A stretch of 64,000 nucleotides of DNA from Streptomyces sp. SID13726 (GTDB lineage: Bacteria; Actinomycetota; Actinomycetes; Streptomycetales; Streptomycetaceae): assembly GCF_010548375.1 (NCBI RefSeq), contig NZ_JAAGLY010000001.1, forward strand, positions 496,001 through 560,000, in the 5' to 3' direction. Shown piece after piece: positions 13,093 through 21,682 of the stretch. Numbering within the stretch: position 1 is the first letter of the stretch; each line of letters begins with the position of its first letter. The notes under the pieces were generated by a model. It saw only the letters and a list, made by a program, of their open reading frames with translations. It was not told the origin of the DNA and made no database searches. Made by a program: the position numbers and the translations under genes.

Positions 13093-14838
13093 TCACGACT
13101 GGAGCAGCACCACGCACGACTCCCCGGGCACATGCAGCACCCCGTCCGCACCCGGCGCCCGCACGGGCTCCCACGCCGCCAGCACCCGCGCCTCGCGCGG
13201 ACCAAGCGGAATGGCAGCCGCCGACTTCGCGAGGTTCACGGCCACCCGGACGTCCCCGCGCCGGAAGGCCAGCCAGCGCTGGTCCTCGTCGTGGGCGACC
13301 TTGGTGTCGGCGAGGTCGGGGTCGGTGAGGTCGGGCTGTTCGTGGCGCAGCGCGAGGAGCCGGCGGTACCAGGCCAGCACTCGCGCGTGGGGCTCGCGTC
13401 CGAGCTCGGACCAGTCGAGGCAGGAGCGGTCGCGGGTCGCCGGGTCCTGCGGGTCAGGGACGTCCTCCTCGGCCCAGCCGTGCTCGGCGAACTCCCGCCG
13501 CCTGCCCCGCCGTACGGCCTCCGCGAGGTCCGGGTCGGTGTGGTCGGTGAAGAACTGCCAGGGCGTGCCCGCCCCCCACTCCTCGCCCATGAACAGCATC
13601 GGGGTGAAGGGTGCGGTCAGGGTGAGGGTCGCCGCGCAGGCCAGCAGGCCGGGGGAGAGGGACGCCGACAGCCGGTCGCCGCGGGCGCGGTTGCCGATCT
13701 GGTCGTGGGTCTGGGTGTAGCCGAGGAGCCGGTGCGCCGCCGTGCGCGTCTGGTCCAGCGGGCGCCCGTGCGCACGGCCCCGGAAGCTGGAGTAGGTGCC
13801 GTCGTGGAAGTAGCCGCCCGTGAGCGTCTTGGCGATCGAGGCGAAGGGAGCCTGGCCGAAGTCGGCGTAGTAGCTCTGGGACTCGCCGGTCAGGGCGGTG
13901 TGCAGGGCGTGGTGGAAGTCGTCGTTCCACTGGGCGTGCAGTCCGAGGCCGCCCTCCGCGCGGGGCGTGATGAGCCGCGGGTCGTTCAGGTCCGACTCGG
14001 CGACCAGGAACAGCGGGCGGCCCAGCTCGGCGGCGAGGGCGTCGACGGCCGTCGACAGCTCCTCCAGGAAGTGCAGGGCGCGGGTGTCGGCGAGCGCGTG
14101 CACCGCGTCCAGGCGGAGCCCGTCGATCCGGTAGTCCCGCAGCCAGGCCAACGCGCTGCCCAGCAGATAGGCGCGCACCTCGTCCGAGCCGGGCGCGTCC
14201 AGGTTGACGGCGGAACCCCAGGGGGTGTGATGGGTGTCGGTGAAGTACGGTCCGAACATCGGGAGGTAGTTGCCGGAGGGGCCCAGGTGGTTGTGCACCA
14301 CGTCCAGGACCACCCCGAGGCCCAGCTCGTGGGCGCGGTCGACGAAACGCTTGAGTGCCTCGGGGCCGCCGTACGGCTCGTGCACCGCCCACAGGGAGAC
14401 GCCCTCGTAGCCCCAGCCGTGTCGGCCGGGGAAGGGGCACAGGGGCATCAACTCGACGTGGGTGACACCCAGTTCGACGAGGTGGCCGAGGCGGGCGGCG
14501 GCCGCGTCCAGGGTGCCCTCGGGGGTGTAGGTGCCCACATGCAGCTCGTACAGGACGGCTCCCGGCAGGGCCCGGCCGGTCCAGGGCGTACGCCACGTGT
14601 ACCGGGCGTGGTCGACGACCGCGCTGAGTCCGTCCGGGCCGTCCGGCTGGCGGCGCGAGCGCGGGTCGGGCAGCGCGGGACCGTCGTCCACCGCGAAGCC
14701 ATAGCGCGTGCCGTCGGTGGCCTCGGCCTGTCCCCACCACCAGCCGGGGCGTTCCGGATCGAGCTCCAACGCGCGTGCGGCGCCCTCGCAATGAAGCGTC
14801 ACACGGCCGGCCTGCGGTGCCCACACCTCGAACTGCAC
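13093..14838 (-). CDS. treZ: Malto-oligosyltrehalose trehalohydrolase
   Basis: 581 residues: an N-terminal beta-sandwich (about 1-90), a GH13 barrel with the region DVVHNHLGPSGNY (near 205), nucleophile Asp in GLRLDAVHAL (near 255), acid Glu in FLVAESDLND (near 290) and TQTHDQIGNR (near 380), and a C-terminal beta domain. The enzyme releases trehalose from malto-oligosyltrehalose made by TreY. GTG 14838 was chosen as start because AGGGGA lies 7 bases upstream and the protein then opens with the conserved FEVWAPQA; the open frame continues upstream to 15003 without support. TreY and GlgX lie on the same strand at 19262-23809, separated by unrelated genes. Confidence 0.95.
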   Translation of the reverse strand: MQFEVWAPQAGRVTLHCEGAARALELDPERPGWWWGQAEATDGTRYGFAVDDGPALPDPRSRRQPDGPDGLSAVVDHARYTWRTPWTGRALPGAVLYELHVGTYTPEGTLDAAAARLGHLVELGVTHVELMPLCPFPGRHGWGYEGVSLWAVHEPYGGPEALKRFVDRAHELGLGVVLDVVHNHLGPSGNYLPMFGPYFTDTHHTPWGSAVNLDAPGSDEVRAYLLGSALAWLRDYRIDGLRLDAVHALADTRALHFLEELSTAVDALAAELGRPLFLVAESDLNDPRLITPRAEGGLGLHAQWNDDFHHALHTALTGESQSYYADFGQAPFASIAKTLTGGYFHDGTYSSFRGRAHGRPLDQTRTAAHRLLGYTQTHDQIGNRARGDRLSASLSPGLLACAATLTLTAPFTPMLFMGEEWGAGTPWQFFTDHTDPDLAEAVRRGRRREFAEHGWAEEDVPDPQDPATRDRSCLDWSELGREPHARVLAWYRRLLALRHEQPDLTDPDLADTKVAHDEDQRWLAFRRGDVRVAVNLAKSAAAIPLGPREARVLAAWEPVRAPGADGVLHVPGESCVVLLQS

Positions 14839-15011
14839 GGACGGTCCCCTTCGTCGGCTCACCGTGATGTAGCCCGTCCATGGTGCGTCAAACGCGATCA
14901 ATCCGCCGTGGAATCCGCCCCTTTGCGGCGGGTGTCGCCGGGGCGCGCGGGTGGGGCGGCCGTTGTCTCGTTTTCTGGACACCCGGGGTTCACTGCCCGA
15001 CAATCACCAAC

Positions 15012-15563
15012 GTGACGTCGTCCTTCGAGTTCAACACGTACCCCGCGCGGCTGTCCGACGCGGAGCGCGACAAGGCGCTTCAGGTGCTCCGTGACGGCGT
15101 CGCCATGGGCCGGCTGTCCCACGACACCTTCGTGCGCCGGATGGAACTGGCTCTCGTCGCGCGCCGGTCCGACGAACTCGTCGCGCTCACCGCCGACCTG
15201 CCCCAGGAGAGCCGGGTCGCGCGGCTGGTGTTCGGGACCGTGGAGGCCGTCTCCGGGTTCACCGTACGGCTGCGCAGGGCGTGGCAGTCCGAGCGGCTGC
15301 CCAAGCTGCTGCTGCCGCACCCCGGCAGCGGCCACTCGCTGCGCATCGGGCGGGACCCGGCCAACGGGCTCCGGCTGACCCACGAGACCGTCTCCCGGGT
15401 GCACGCCGAACTGAGCCGGCAGGGCGGCATGTGGGTTCTGCGGGACCTCGGTTCGACCAACGGCACCACGGTCAACGGACGGCGGGTCATCGGCGCCGCG
15501 GTCGTGCGGGAGGGCGACCAGGTCGGGTTCGGCCGGATGGCGTTCCGGCTGGCCGTCAACTGA
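15012..15563 (+). CDS. DUF1707 and FHA domain protein
   Basis: 183 residues in two parts. Residues ~8-60 are a DUF1707 (SHOCT-like) domain with RLSDAERDKALQVLRDG and GRLSHDTFVRRMELAL; residues ~100-182 form an FHA domain with the phosphothreonine-binding residues in RIGRDPANGLRL, SRVHAEL and LGSTNGTTVNGRR. FHA domains bind phosphothreonine proteins, so this is probably a soluble adaptor for Ser/Thr kinase signalling. The start is GTG 15012, directly before the DUF1707 domain. It is divergent from treZ and 138 bp ahead of the carboxypeptidase-like gene. Confidence 0.88.
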   Translation: MTSSFEFNTYPARLSDAERDKALQVLRDGVAMGRLSHDTFVRRMELALVARRSDELVALTADLPQESRVARLVFGTVEAVSGFTVRLRRAWQSERLPKLLLPHPGSGHSLRIGRDPANGLRLTHETVSRVHAELSRQGGMWVLRDLGSTNGTTVNGRRVIGAAVVREGDQVGFGRMAFRLAVN

Positions 15564-15701
15564 GCCCAACCTCACCTGTGGCCTGGGCTTTACGTGCCGT
15601 CGCCGCCCACATCCCGTTCCTTCGCGCAGTGTTGACGTACCGCACAAGTCGTGACTGACTGTGCGTACACCATGCACACCAGGTGAACCGACGGCACCAC
15701 A

Positions 15702-17066
15702 TTGTGGAGGTGTGCCCTGCCGCCCCTCCTCCGCTACCCGACCGTCGACGAGCTGGGCGCGCGGGCCGCCGCGGTCCTCGACCGCCACCCTTCGGACGCC
15801 CGGCTCCGCCGAGCGGGCACCTCCCGCGCGGGCAACCCCCTGTGGCTGCTCTCCGTCGGCCACGGCAGCCGCCAGGCCCTCGTCGTCGCGGGACCGCACG
15901 CCAACGAACCCGTGGGCGGCGCCACCGTCCTCAGACTCGCCGAGCGGGCCCTGGCCGACCCCCGGCTCACCGAAGAGGCCGACGCCACCTGGAACCTGCT
16001 GCTCTGCCTCGACCCCGACGGCCTGCGCCGCAACGAGGGCTGGCTGCGCGGCCCGTACTCCCTCGACCGCTACTTCCGGAACTTCTTCCGGCCGGGCTTC
16101 GGCGAACAGCCCGAGTGGCTGCCCGACGGCGCGGAGGCCGCCGCTCTCCCGGAGACCCGCACCCTCCTCGCCCTCCAGGACGAACTGCGGCCCTTCCTCC
16201 AGTGCTCCCTGCACGGCGTCGACGTCGGCGGCGGCTTCGTCGAGCTCACCCGCGACCTGCCGGGACTGGCCCGGCGCGTCGCGCACACCGCGGCCCGGCT
16301 GCGCATCCCGCGCGAGTTCGGGCCGTACGACACCCTCTACTGGCCGTGCCTGGGCCCCGCCGTGTACCGCATCCCGCCGCCGCGCCGCGGTGATCTGGCC
16401 GCCGCCATCACCGAGGCCGCCGTCGAGTCGACCTGGTACCACCCGCACCGGCACGGCACCGTGACCGCCGTCGTCGAGGCGCCCATGTGGGGCGTGGCGG
16501 CCGTGGAGGACGGCAGCACGCCCGCCGACGCGGCCGCGGTGCTGCGGACCGTCAGCCACACCCTGCGCCGCGACGCACGGCTCCTGGAGGACGTCCTGGC
16601 GCGGATCCGTCCGTACGTCTCGGACACCCCGGACGCGGCCCGGCTGCTCGCCCCGGTCGAGGACTATTTACTGGTCTGCCCCGGACTCGCCGACGCCTGG
16701 GACCCCGACGTCGCCGACGGCGCGCGTCCGCTGCCCCCGCTGAGCACCGGTCACCTGGCCGCCCTGCGCATCGCCGGCCGGCGCCTCGCCCTGCGCACCG
16801 CGGGCCTCCTGCACCAGCTCGTCGTGCGCGCGGGTCACGACCCGGCCGGCGCGCTGCCCGAGCTGGACCGGCTCGTCGACGGCTGGTGCGCCGACTACCG
16901 CGACGGCTGCGGCGCGCGCTGGATTCCCGTCGCACGCCAGGTCGAGTACCAGTCGCGCGTCGTGCTCGCCGCGTTCGAACTCGCCGCACGGTACGCGCCC
17001 GCGTGTTCCCGTTCGGGTGAGTCCGGGTGGGGAACCGAGGCCGCCGTGCCGATGCATCGGGAATGA
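15702..17066 (+). CDS. M14-family zinc carboxypeptidase-like protein
   Basis: 454 residues with an M14 fold. The metal site is visible as HANE (H-x-x-E, in AGPHANEPVGG near residue 66) and the third ligand in SLHGVDVGGG (near 172); the catalytic Glu is likely in VVEAPMWG (near 261). No signal peptide is seen, so it is probably cytoplasmic. TTG 15702 is the only start in frame before the conserved LLRYPTVDEL, so the true N-terminus is uncertain. The stop TGA overlaps the ATG of the subtilisin inhibitor (ATGA), implying translational coupling. A paralogue lies on the other strand at 17591-18850. Confidence 0.8.
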   Translation: MWRCALPPLLRYPTVDELGARAAAVLDRHPSDARLRRAGTSRAGNPLWLLSVGHGSRQALVVAGPHANEPVGGATVLRLAERALADPRLTEEADATWNLLLCLDPDGLRRNEGWLRGPYSLDRYFRNFFRPGFGEQPEWLPDGAEAAALPETRTLLALQDELRPFLQCSLHGVDVGGGFVELTRDLPGLARRVAHTAARLRIPREFGPYDTLYWPCLGPAVYRIPPPRRGDLAAAITEAAVESTWYHPHRHGTVTAVVEAPMWGVAAVEDGSTPADAAAVLRTVSHTLRRDARLLEDVLARIRPYVSDTPDAARLLAPVEDYLLVCPGLADAWDPDVADGARPLPPLSTGHLAALRIAGRRLALRTAGLLHQLVVRAGHDPAGALPELDRLVDGWCADYRDGCGARWIPVARQVEYQSRVVLAAFELAARYAPACSRSGESGWGTEAAVPMHRE

Positions 17067-17491
17067 CGTTCACGATCACAGCGACAGCGGTACGGCGCGC
17101 GGCGCGCGCGGGCCTGCCCCTGGCGGCCGCCCTCCTCCTGGCGGGCGCGGCCCCCGCCACGGCCGGACACTCCGCGGGCGGCAACTACCTCTACCTCACC
17201 GTCACCAAGGGCGACTCGCACTCCAGCGACACCCGCGGCACCCTGCTGCTGTGCGACCCGCCCCAGGGACACGGCCGCGCCGCCGAGGCCTGCGCCCAAC
17301 TCGACGCCGTCGGCGGTGACATCAACGCCCTTCCGGCCGCCACCGACGTCTACTGCCCGATGGTCTACGCACCGGTCGCCGCCCGGGCCCGCGGACAGTG
17401 GAACGGCCGCCCGGTCGAGTATCAGGAGACCTTCTCCAACGGCTGTGTGATGGGGGCGCGGACCGGGGCGGTCTTCGCACTGGGGAGCTGA
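17063..17491 (+). CDS. Subtilisin inhibitor-like (SSI family) secreted protein
   Basis: 142 residues: a Sec signal with a basic start (VRRAARAG) and a hydrophobic core ending near ATAG (about residue 36), then the SSI domain. Its four Cys are present: CDPPQGHGRAAEAC near the start of the domain and CPMVY with the later SNGCVM. Met-Val in CPMVY corresponds to the P1-P1' reactive bond of Streptomyces SSI, so it should inhibit subtilisin-like and perhaps metallo-proteases outside the cell. The ATG at 17063 overlaps the preceding TGA and gives a good signal peptide; the longer frame from 17027 would bury it. Confidence 0.93.
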   Translation: MTFTITATAVRRAARAGLPLAAALLLAGAAPATAGHSAGGNYLYLTVTKGDSHSSDTRGTLLLCDPPQGHGRAAEACAQLDAVGGDINALPAATDVYCPMVYAPVAARARGQWNGRPVEYQETFSNGCVMGARTGAVFALGS

Positions 17492-17492
17492 C

Positions 17493-17528
17493 GCGCGTGC
17501 GGTGACACGGTGACGCGGTCGCACGCGC
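17493..17528. terminator. Hairpin after the subtilisin inhibitor gene
   Basis: GCGCGTGCG (17493-17501) and CGCACGCGC (17520-17528) are perfectly complementary around an 18-base loop, directly after the inhibitor stop at 17491 and before the 3' end of the convergent gene at 17591. Confidence 0.5.
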
Positions 17529-17590
17529 GCGTGGAGCGACCTGGGCCGAGTCCGCCGGCCACGAGGACCGAGTCCACCGGCCGCGCGGGC

Positions 17591-18850
17591 TCAGCCCACC
17601 CGCCCGTGCCTCTCGCGCGCGTGCAGCGCCACCGTCACGACCGTGCGGGCCTGGTGCTCGACCTGGTGCTCCAACGGCACCCAGCGGGCCCGGAAACGCT
17701 CCGCGAAGGCGTCGCTCCAGGCCTCCACGAGCCCTTCCAGACGCGGTGCCGCGCGGTCGTCGGTCTCCCGCAGGACCCGCAGCAGCATGGCCGCCGCCCG
17801 CAGCGGCAGCCGGCGCGAGAACGCGTCCACGCTGCCGATGTACGCCCGGGTGTCGTCGGCGGGCCGGGTGCGGATCCAGTCCGAGGCCAGCCCCGGCACC
17901 AGCTCCAGACCCCACCGGGCGGCCCGCAGCAGCGGCCCGTCGGGCCCCTCCAGGCGCGGCAGCGCGTCGGCGAGGACCAGGTCGACCGCCCGCGACTGCC
18001 GCAGCAGCCGCCCCGCCAGCCGCCGCATCGCCGCCGCCGGCGCGGGATGCGGCGCCGGGTCGTCCACCAGGTCGCTCGCCCACATCGGCACCTCCACGAC
18101 CGCCGTCAGACCGCCGTGGCGGTGCGCGTGGTACCAGGTGCTCAGCCGGGCGTCGTCCGGCATGCTCGGATACGCCGCCCCCGCGCCCGGCGCCGGCATG
18201 ACATGCACCCCGGGCCCGGACGCGGGCCAGCCCGCCGCGTCCGAGGCGCCGGTCTCCACCGGGATGTGCAGTTCCGCCGCGGACTTGGCGAACGGCTCGG
18301 CGAGCCCGGGCACGTCCTTCGTCAACTGCACCCAGCTGCCGCCCAGATCGGTGCCGTGCAGGGTCACCTGGAGGTAGGGGCGCAGTTCGTCGATCACGCC
18401 GGTCAGGGCGCGGGTCTCGGGCGGCAGCCGGTCGGGCGGCAGCATCGCGGGGGCCCACTCCGGCTGCTCCTCGCCGGCCGGCCGGAAGAAGCCGAGGTGG
18501 TAGTCGAACAGGCTGCGCGGCGCCGGGGTGACGTGCAGGCTCGCTCCGTCGGGGTCCGCGCACAGCAGGAAGTGCCAGGAGGTGTCGGTCCTCAACTCCC
18601 GCTCGGCGAGTATGCGTTCGGCGACGGCCAGGGCGGCGGGGCCGCCGGCCGGCTCGTTGGAGTGGGCGCCCGCGACGACCAGGACGGCCCTTCGGGAGTT
18701 GCCGACCGACAGCAGATGCAGGGGCCTGCCCGCGCGGGAGACACCCACCTGCCTCAGTCGGCAGACGGCGGGCCGGTGTGCGGCCAACGCCCGTGCGGAC
18801 GAGACGAGTTGGGCCTGAGTGGGGTAGCTCAGCTCCGGCAGGAGACTCAC
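17591..18850 (-). CDS. M14-family zinc carboxypeptidase-like protein (paralogue)
   Basis: About 419 residues, clearly paralogous to the plus-strand gene at 15702: both open with L-P-LxYPT, share GxSRAGxPLxLLSVG, HSNE/HANE (zinc), LHGTDLGG/LHGVDVGG (third ligand), TWYHxHRHGxxTAVVE and a C-terminal RW-PxxxQVE-Q region. Start choice is unsure: GTG 18850 is next to the homologous N-terminus and GTG 18859 lies three codons upstream. A TTGACA (complement of 18906-18911) could be its -35 box. No signal peptide is visible. The pair of M14 genes encloses the subtilisin inhibitor. Confidence 0.82.
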   Translation of the reverse strand: MSLLPELSYPTQAQLVSSARALAAHRPAVCRLRQVGVSRAGRPLHLLSVGNSRRAVLVVAGAHSNEPAGGPAALAVAERILAERELRTDTSWHFLLCADPDGASLHVTPAPRSLFDYHLGFFRPAGEEQPEWAPAMLPPDRLPPETRALTGVIDELRPYLQVTLHGTDLGGSWVQLTKDVPGLAEPFAKSAAELHIPVETGASDAAGWPASGPGVHVMPAPGAGAAYPSMPDDARLSTWYHAHRHGGLTAVVEVPMWASDLVDDPAPHPAPAAAMRRLAGRLLRQSRAVDLVLADALPRLEGPDGPLLRAARWGLELVPGLASDWIRTRPADDTRAYIGSVDAFSRRLPLRAAAMLLRVLRETDDRAAPRLEGLVEAWSDAFAERFRARWVPLEHQVEHQARTVVTVALHARERHGRVG

Positions 18851-19261
18851 CCCCGACACATCCGACCGGCTTCGCAATCCGCAGTACCCCACGGTCCGGT
18901 TGAGGTGTCAAGGACGCCTCGGGGGAGGCTACAGGGGGCGCCCAGATGCATTTACCGGCAGCCGGTAGGGCGGTAGGTGCCAGCGGGGTTGCCCACTCCC
19001 GGCGGACGGCAGTAGCGGGCCCGGCGGACCGCCGTCGACGCGCGATTACCGGCCGGATCACGCAGGTCTCCCGGCCACCCGCAGGCCCTCCGACGCCGGT
19101 GGCCCGGCCCCGGGCGACGCGTCACCGCACGCCCGTCCCTCACCCCGGGCCCCGGGAGCGCGAGCGGGCGTGAGCCGGTCGCGGGGCCGGGGCGACGGCG
19201 TGCGGTGACGGGGTGCGCGCCTTCAGCGGGCGGTCCGTCTCTCCCCACGGCCCCCACGCCG
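18851..19261. other. Intergenic region between treY and the M14 paralogue
   Basis: 411 bases in which I see no credible gene. It holds a perfect palindrome TACCGGC-A-GCCGGTA at 18953-18967, upstream of the minus-strand M14 gene, and a TTGACA-like -35 at 18906-18911 on the minus strand. The part from about 19100 to 19261, downstream of treY, is GC-rich with imperfect inverted repeats and may terminate treY; I could not pick one stem with confidence. Confidence 0.5.
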
Positions 19262-21625
19262 TCAGCCGACCCTCTCCCCAGCCACCCGCTCCAGCAGTGC
19301 CACCGGCAACTCGCCGAAGAGCTCCGCCACGCGCGCGTGTCCCGAGAACTCCCGTCCCGGCACGAGGGCGTCGGCCCACACCCCCGGCGGCAGCGCGAGC
19401 ACCGCGTCCCGCCAGCCGCCCGCCTCCGCCAGCCGCAGCGACAGCCGGGTCACCGCGGTGACCACCTCCCCGGAGCGCGCGAACGCCACACAGTGCGCCG
19501 CCGCGGGCCCCTCCGCCGTCAGCGGCACATAGGTCGACGCGTCCCCGAAGACCTCCGGCCGACGCCGGCGCAGCCGCAGCGCAGCGGCCGTCAGATCGCC
19601 CTTGTCGCCCGCGTCCTCCGGCGGGAACCGCACCGGCCGCCGGTTGTCCGGGTCCACCAGCGCCAGGTACTCGCCCTCGGTGCCCTGGTACACGTCGGGC
19701 ACGCCGGGCATCGTCAGCTGCACCAGGGCCGCCCCCAGCACGTTCGCCCGGACGTGCGGCTCCAGCCGGTCCCGCAGGGCCGCCATGTGCACGCCCGGCG
19801 CCCCGCACGGCCCCGCCGCCACGAACGCCGACACCGCCTCCTCGTACGCCGGCTCCTGTTCCGTCCAGCTCGTGTACAGCCCCGCCTCGCGCACATGCTT
19901 CAGCAGCGCCTCCCGCACCCGCTCGGGAGCGGCGGGGCCGAGCCCGAACACCGTCTGCCAGGCCGCCCACGCCAGTTGCGCGTCCGGCACGCCCTCGCCG
20001 GTGCGTGTCACCTCGGCCAGCGTGTCCGCCCACCACTGCGGGCACTCGGTGAGCACGGCCAGCGCGGCCCGTACGTCCGCGCTGCGCTTGGTGTCGTGCG
20101 TCGAGGCCACGGTGCCCGTCAGCGGCCAGTCGCGCTGCACGCGCGCGCAGTAGGCGTGGAACTCCTCGGGCGTGAGCGCCGGGCTCCCCGGGTTCCCGCC
20201 CACCTCGGTCGCCGACAGCAGCGGCACGTACCGGTAGAACGCCGTGTCCTCAACGGACTTGGCCCGCAGCGCCGACGCCGTCTGCGCGAACCGCGTCCGG
20301 AACTCCACGTGCCCGGGACCCTCCCCGGCCCGCCCCAGCACCAGATCCCGTACGACGTCCACGGCGCCCGCCTCCTCCGGGACCACGAAGGCCAGCCTGG
20401 CCGCCGCCGCGGCCTCCTCGGTGACCACGGAGGCCGCGTCCGAGGAGCCGTAGGGCCGGTAGACCTCCATCCGCACCAGGAGTTCCTGGAGCGCGGTGCG
20501 CAGGGCCCAGGGCGCGCGGTCGCGCAGCGCGGGCTCCGGGGACGCGGCACACACGCGTACCGCCGCCCGGGTCAGCCGCTCGGTCTCGGCCGCCAGCTCA
20601 TGCGTGATCACCTTGTACGCCGCCCGCCGTACCGTCGCGGCCCAGTCCCCGCCCCGGTCGGTCTGCGGGGCCGCGAACCGCCGGTACTGGCCGAGGAGTT
20701 CCCCGAACCCGGCCGGGTCCGTGAACAGCCCGTCGAGGTGCCTGAGGGCGTCGTAGCCGGTCGTCCCGGCCACCGGCCAGGACGCGGGCAGGTGCTCGCC
20801 GTCCGCGAGGATCTTCTCCACGACCGTCCAGCGTCCGCCGGTCGCCTCGTGAAGACGCTGGAGGTAGGCGTCGGGGTCGGCGAGGCCGTCCGGGTGGTCG
20901 ATCCGCAGCCCGTCGACCACGCCCTCGCGCAGCAGCTGGAGGATCTTGGCGTGGGTGGCCTCGAAGACCTCCGGGTCCTCCACGCGCACCCCGATCAGCT
21001 CGGAGATGCTGAAGAACCGCCGGTAGTTGAGCTCGGTCCGGGCCAGCCGCCACCACACCGGGCGGTACCACTGGGCGTCCAGCAGCTGGGGCAGCGGCAG
21101 CTTCTCGGTGCCCTCGCGGAGCGGGAACACGTGGTCGTGGTAGCGCAGCACCTCGCCGTCCACGCTCAGGTTGCCGAGCTCGGCACCGACCGGGCCACCC
21201 AGCACCGGCAGCAGCATCTGGCCGCCCTGCGCCTCCCAGTCGATGTCGAACCATCGCGCGTACGGCGACTTCGGGCCCTCCCTCAGCACCTCCCACAGGG
21301 CGTGGTTGTGGCGCGGTGCCATCGCCATGTGGTTCGGCACGATGTCCACCACCAGGCCGAGCCCGTGCTCCCGCGCGGTGCCCGCCAGCTCCCGCAGCCC
21401 GTCCTCGCCGCCCAGTTCCCCGCGCACGCGCGCGGGGTCGACGACGTCGTAGCCGTGCGTCGAACCGGGCACCGACTCCAGCACCGGCGACAGGTGCAGA
21501 TGCGAGATGCCGAGCGACGCCAGGTACGGCACGGCCGCAGCCGCGGCCGCGAACGGGAACTCGGGCTGCAGCTGCAGCCGGTACGTGGCCGTCGGCACCG
21601 CCGGGTCGGGTCGCTCAGGTGTCAT
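19262..21625 (-). CDS. treY: Malto-oligosyltrehalose synthase
   Basis: 787 residues of a GH13 intramolecular transglucosidase that flips the terminal glucose of a malto-oligosaccharide into an alpha,alpha-1,1 linkage. Visible marks are PTATYRLQL at the N-terminus, SPVLESVPGSTHGYDV, DIVPNHMA (near residue 95), nucleophile Asp in GLRIDHPDGLADP (near 240), the acid Glu in WTVVEKIL and STHDTKRS (near 505). The start ATG 21625 opens the family's conserved N-terminus. It follows glgX by 57 bp on the same strand, so GlgX and TreY are probably co-transcribed: debranched glycogen chains feed TreY and then TreZ. Confidence 0.96.
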   Translation of the reverse strand: MTPERPDPAVPTATYRLQLQPEFPFAAAAAAVPYLASLGISHLHLSPVLESVPGSTHGYDVVDPARVRGELGGEDGLRELAGTAREHGLGLVVDIVPNHMAMAPRHNHALWEVLREGPKSPYARWFDIDWEAQGGQMLLPVLGGPVGAELGNLSVDGEVLRYHDHVFPLREGTEKLPLPQLLDAQWYRPVWWRLARTELNYRRFFSISELIGVRVEDPEVFEATHAKILQLLREGVVDGLRIDHPDGLADPDAYLQRLHEATGGRWTVVEKILADGEHLPASWPVAGTTGYDALRHLDGLFTDPAGFGELLGQYRRFAAPQTDRGGDWAATVRRAAYKVITHELAAETERLTRAAVRVCAASPEPALRDRAPWALRTALQELLVRMEVYRPYGSSDAASVVTEEAAAAARLAFVVPEEAGAVDVVRDLVLGRAGEGPGHVEFRTRFAQTASALRAKSVEDTAFYRYVPLLSATEVGGNPGSPALTPEEFHAYCARVQRDWPLTGTVASTHDTKRSADVRAALAVLTECPQWWADTLAEVTRTGEGVPDAQLAWAAWQTVFGLGPAAPERVREALLKHVREAGLYTSWTEQEPAYEEAVSAFVAAGPCGAPGVHMAALRDRLEPHVRANVLGAALVQLTMPGVPDVYQGTEGEYLALVDPDNRRPVRFPPEDAGDKGDLTAAALRLRRRRPEVFGDASTYVPLTAEGPAAAHCVAFARSGEVVTAVTRLSLRLAEAGGWRDAVLALPPGVWADALVPGREFSGHARVAELFGELPVALLERVAGERVG

Positions 21626-21682
21626 GCCAAGCTACGTACCCGCCCTGCCGCCTTTCGTGTCATCGCCTGCTCCATGTGCCCC

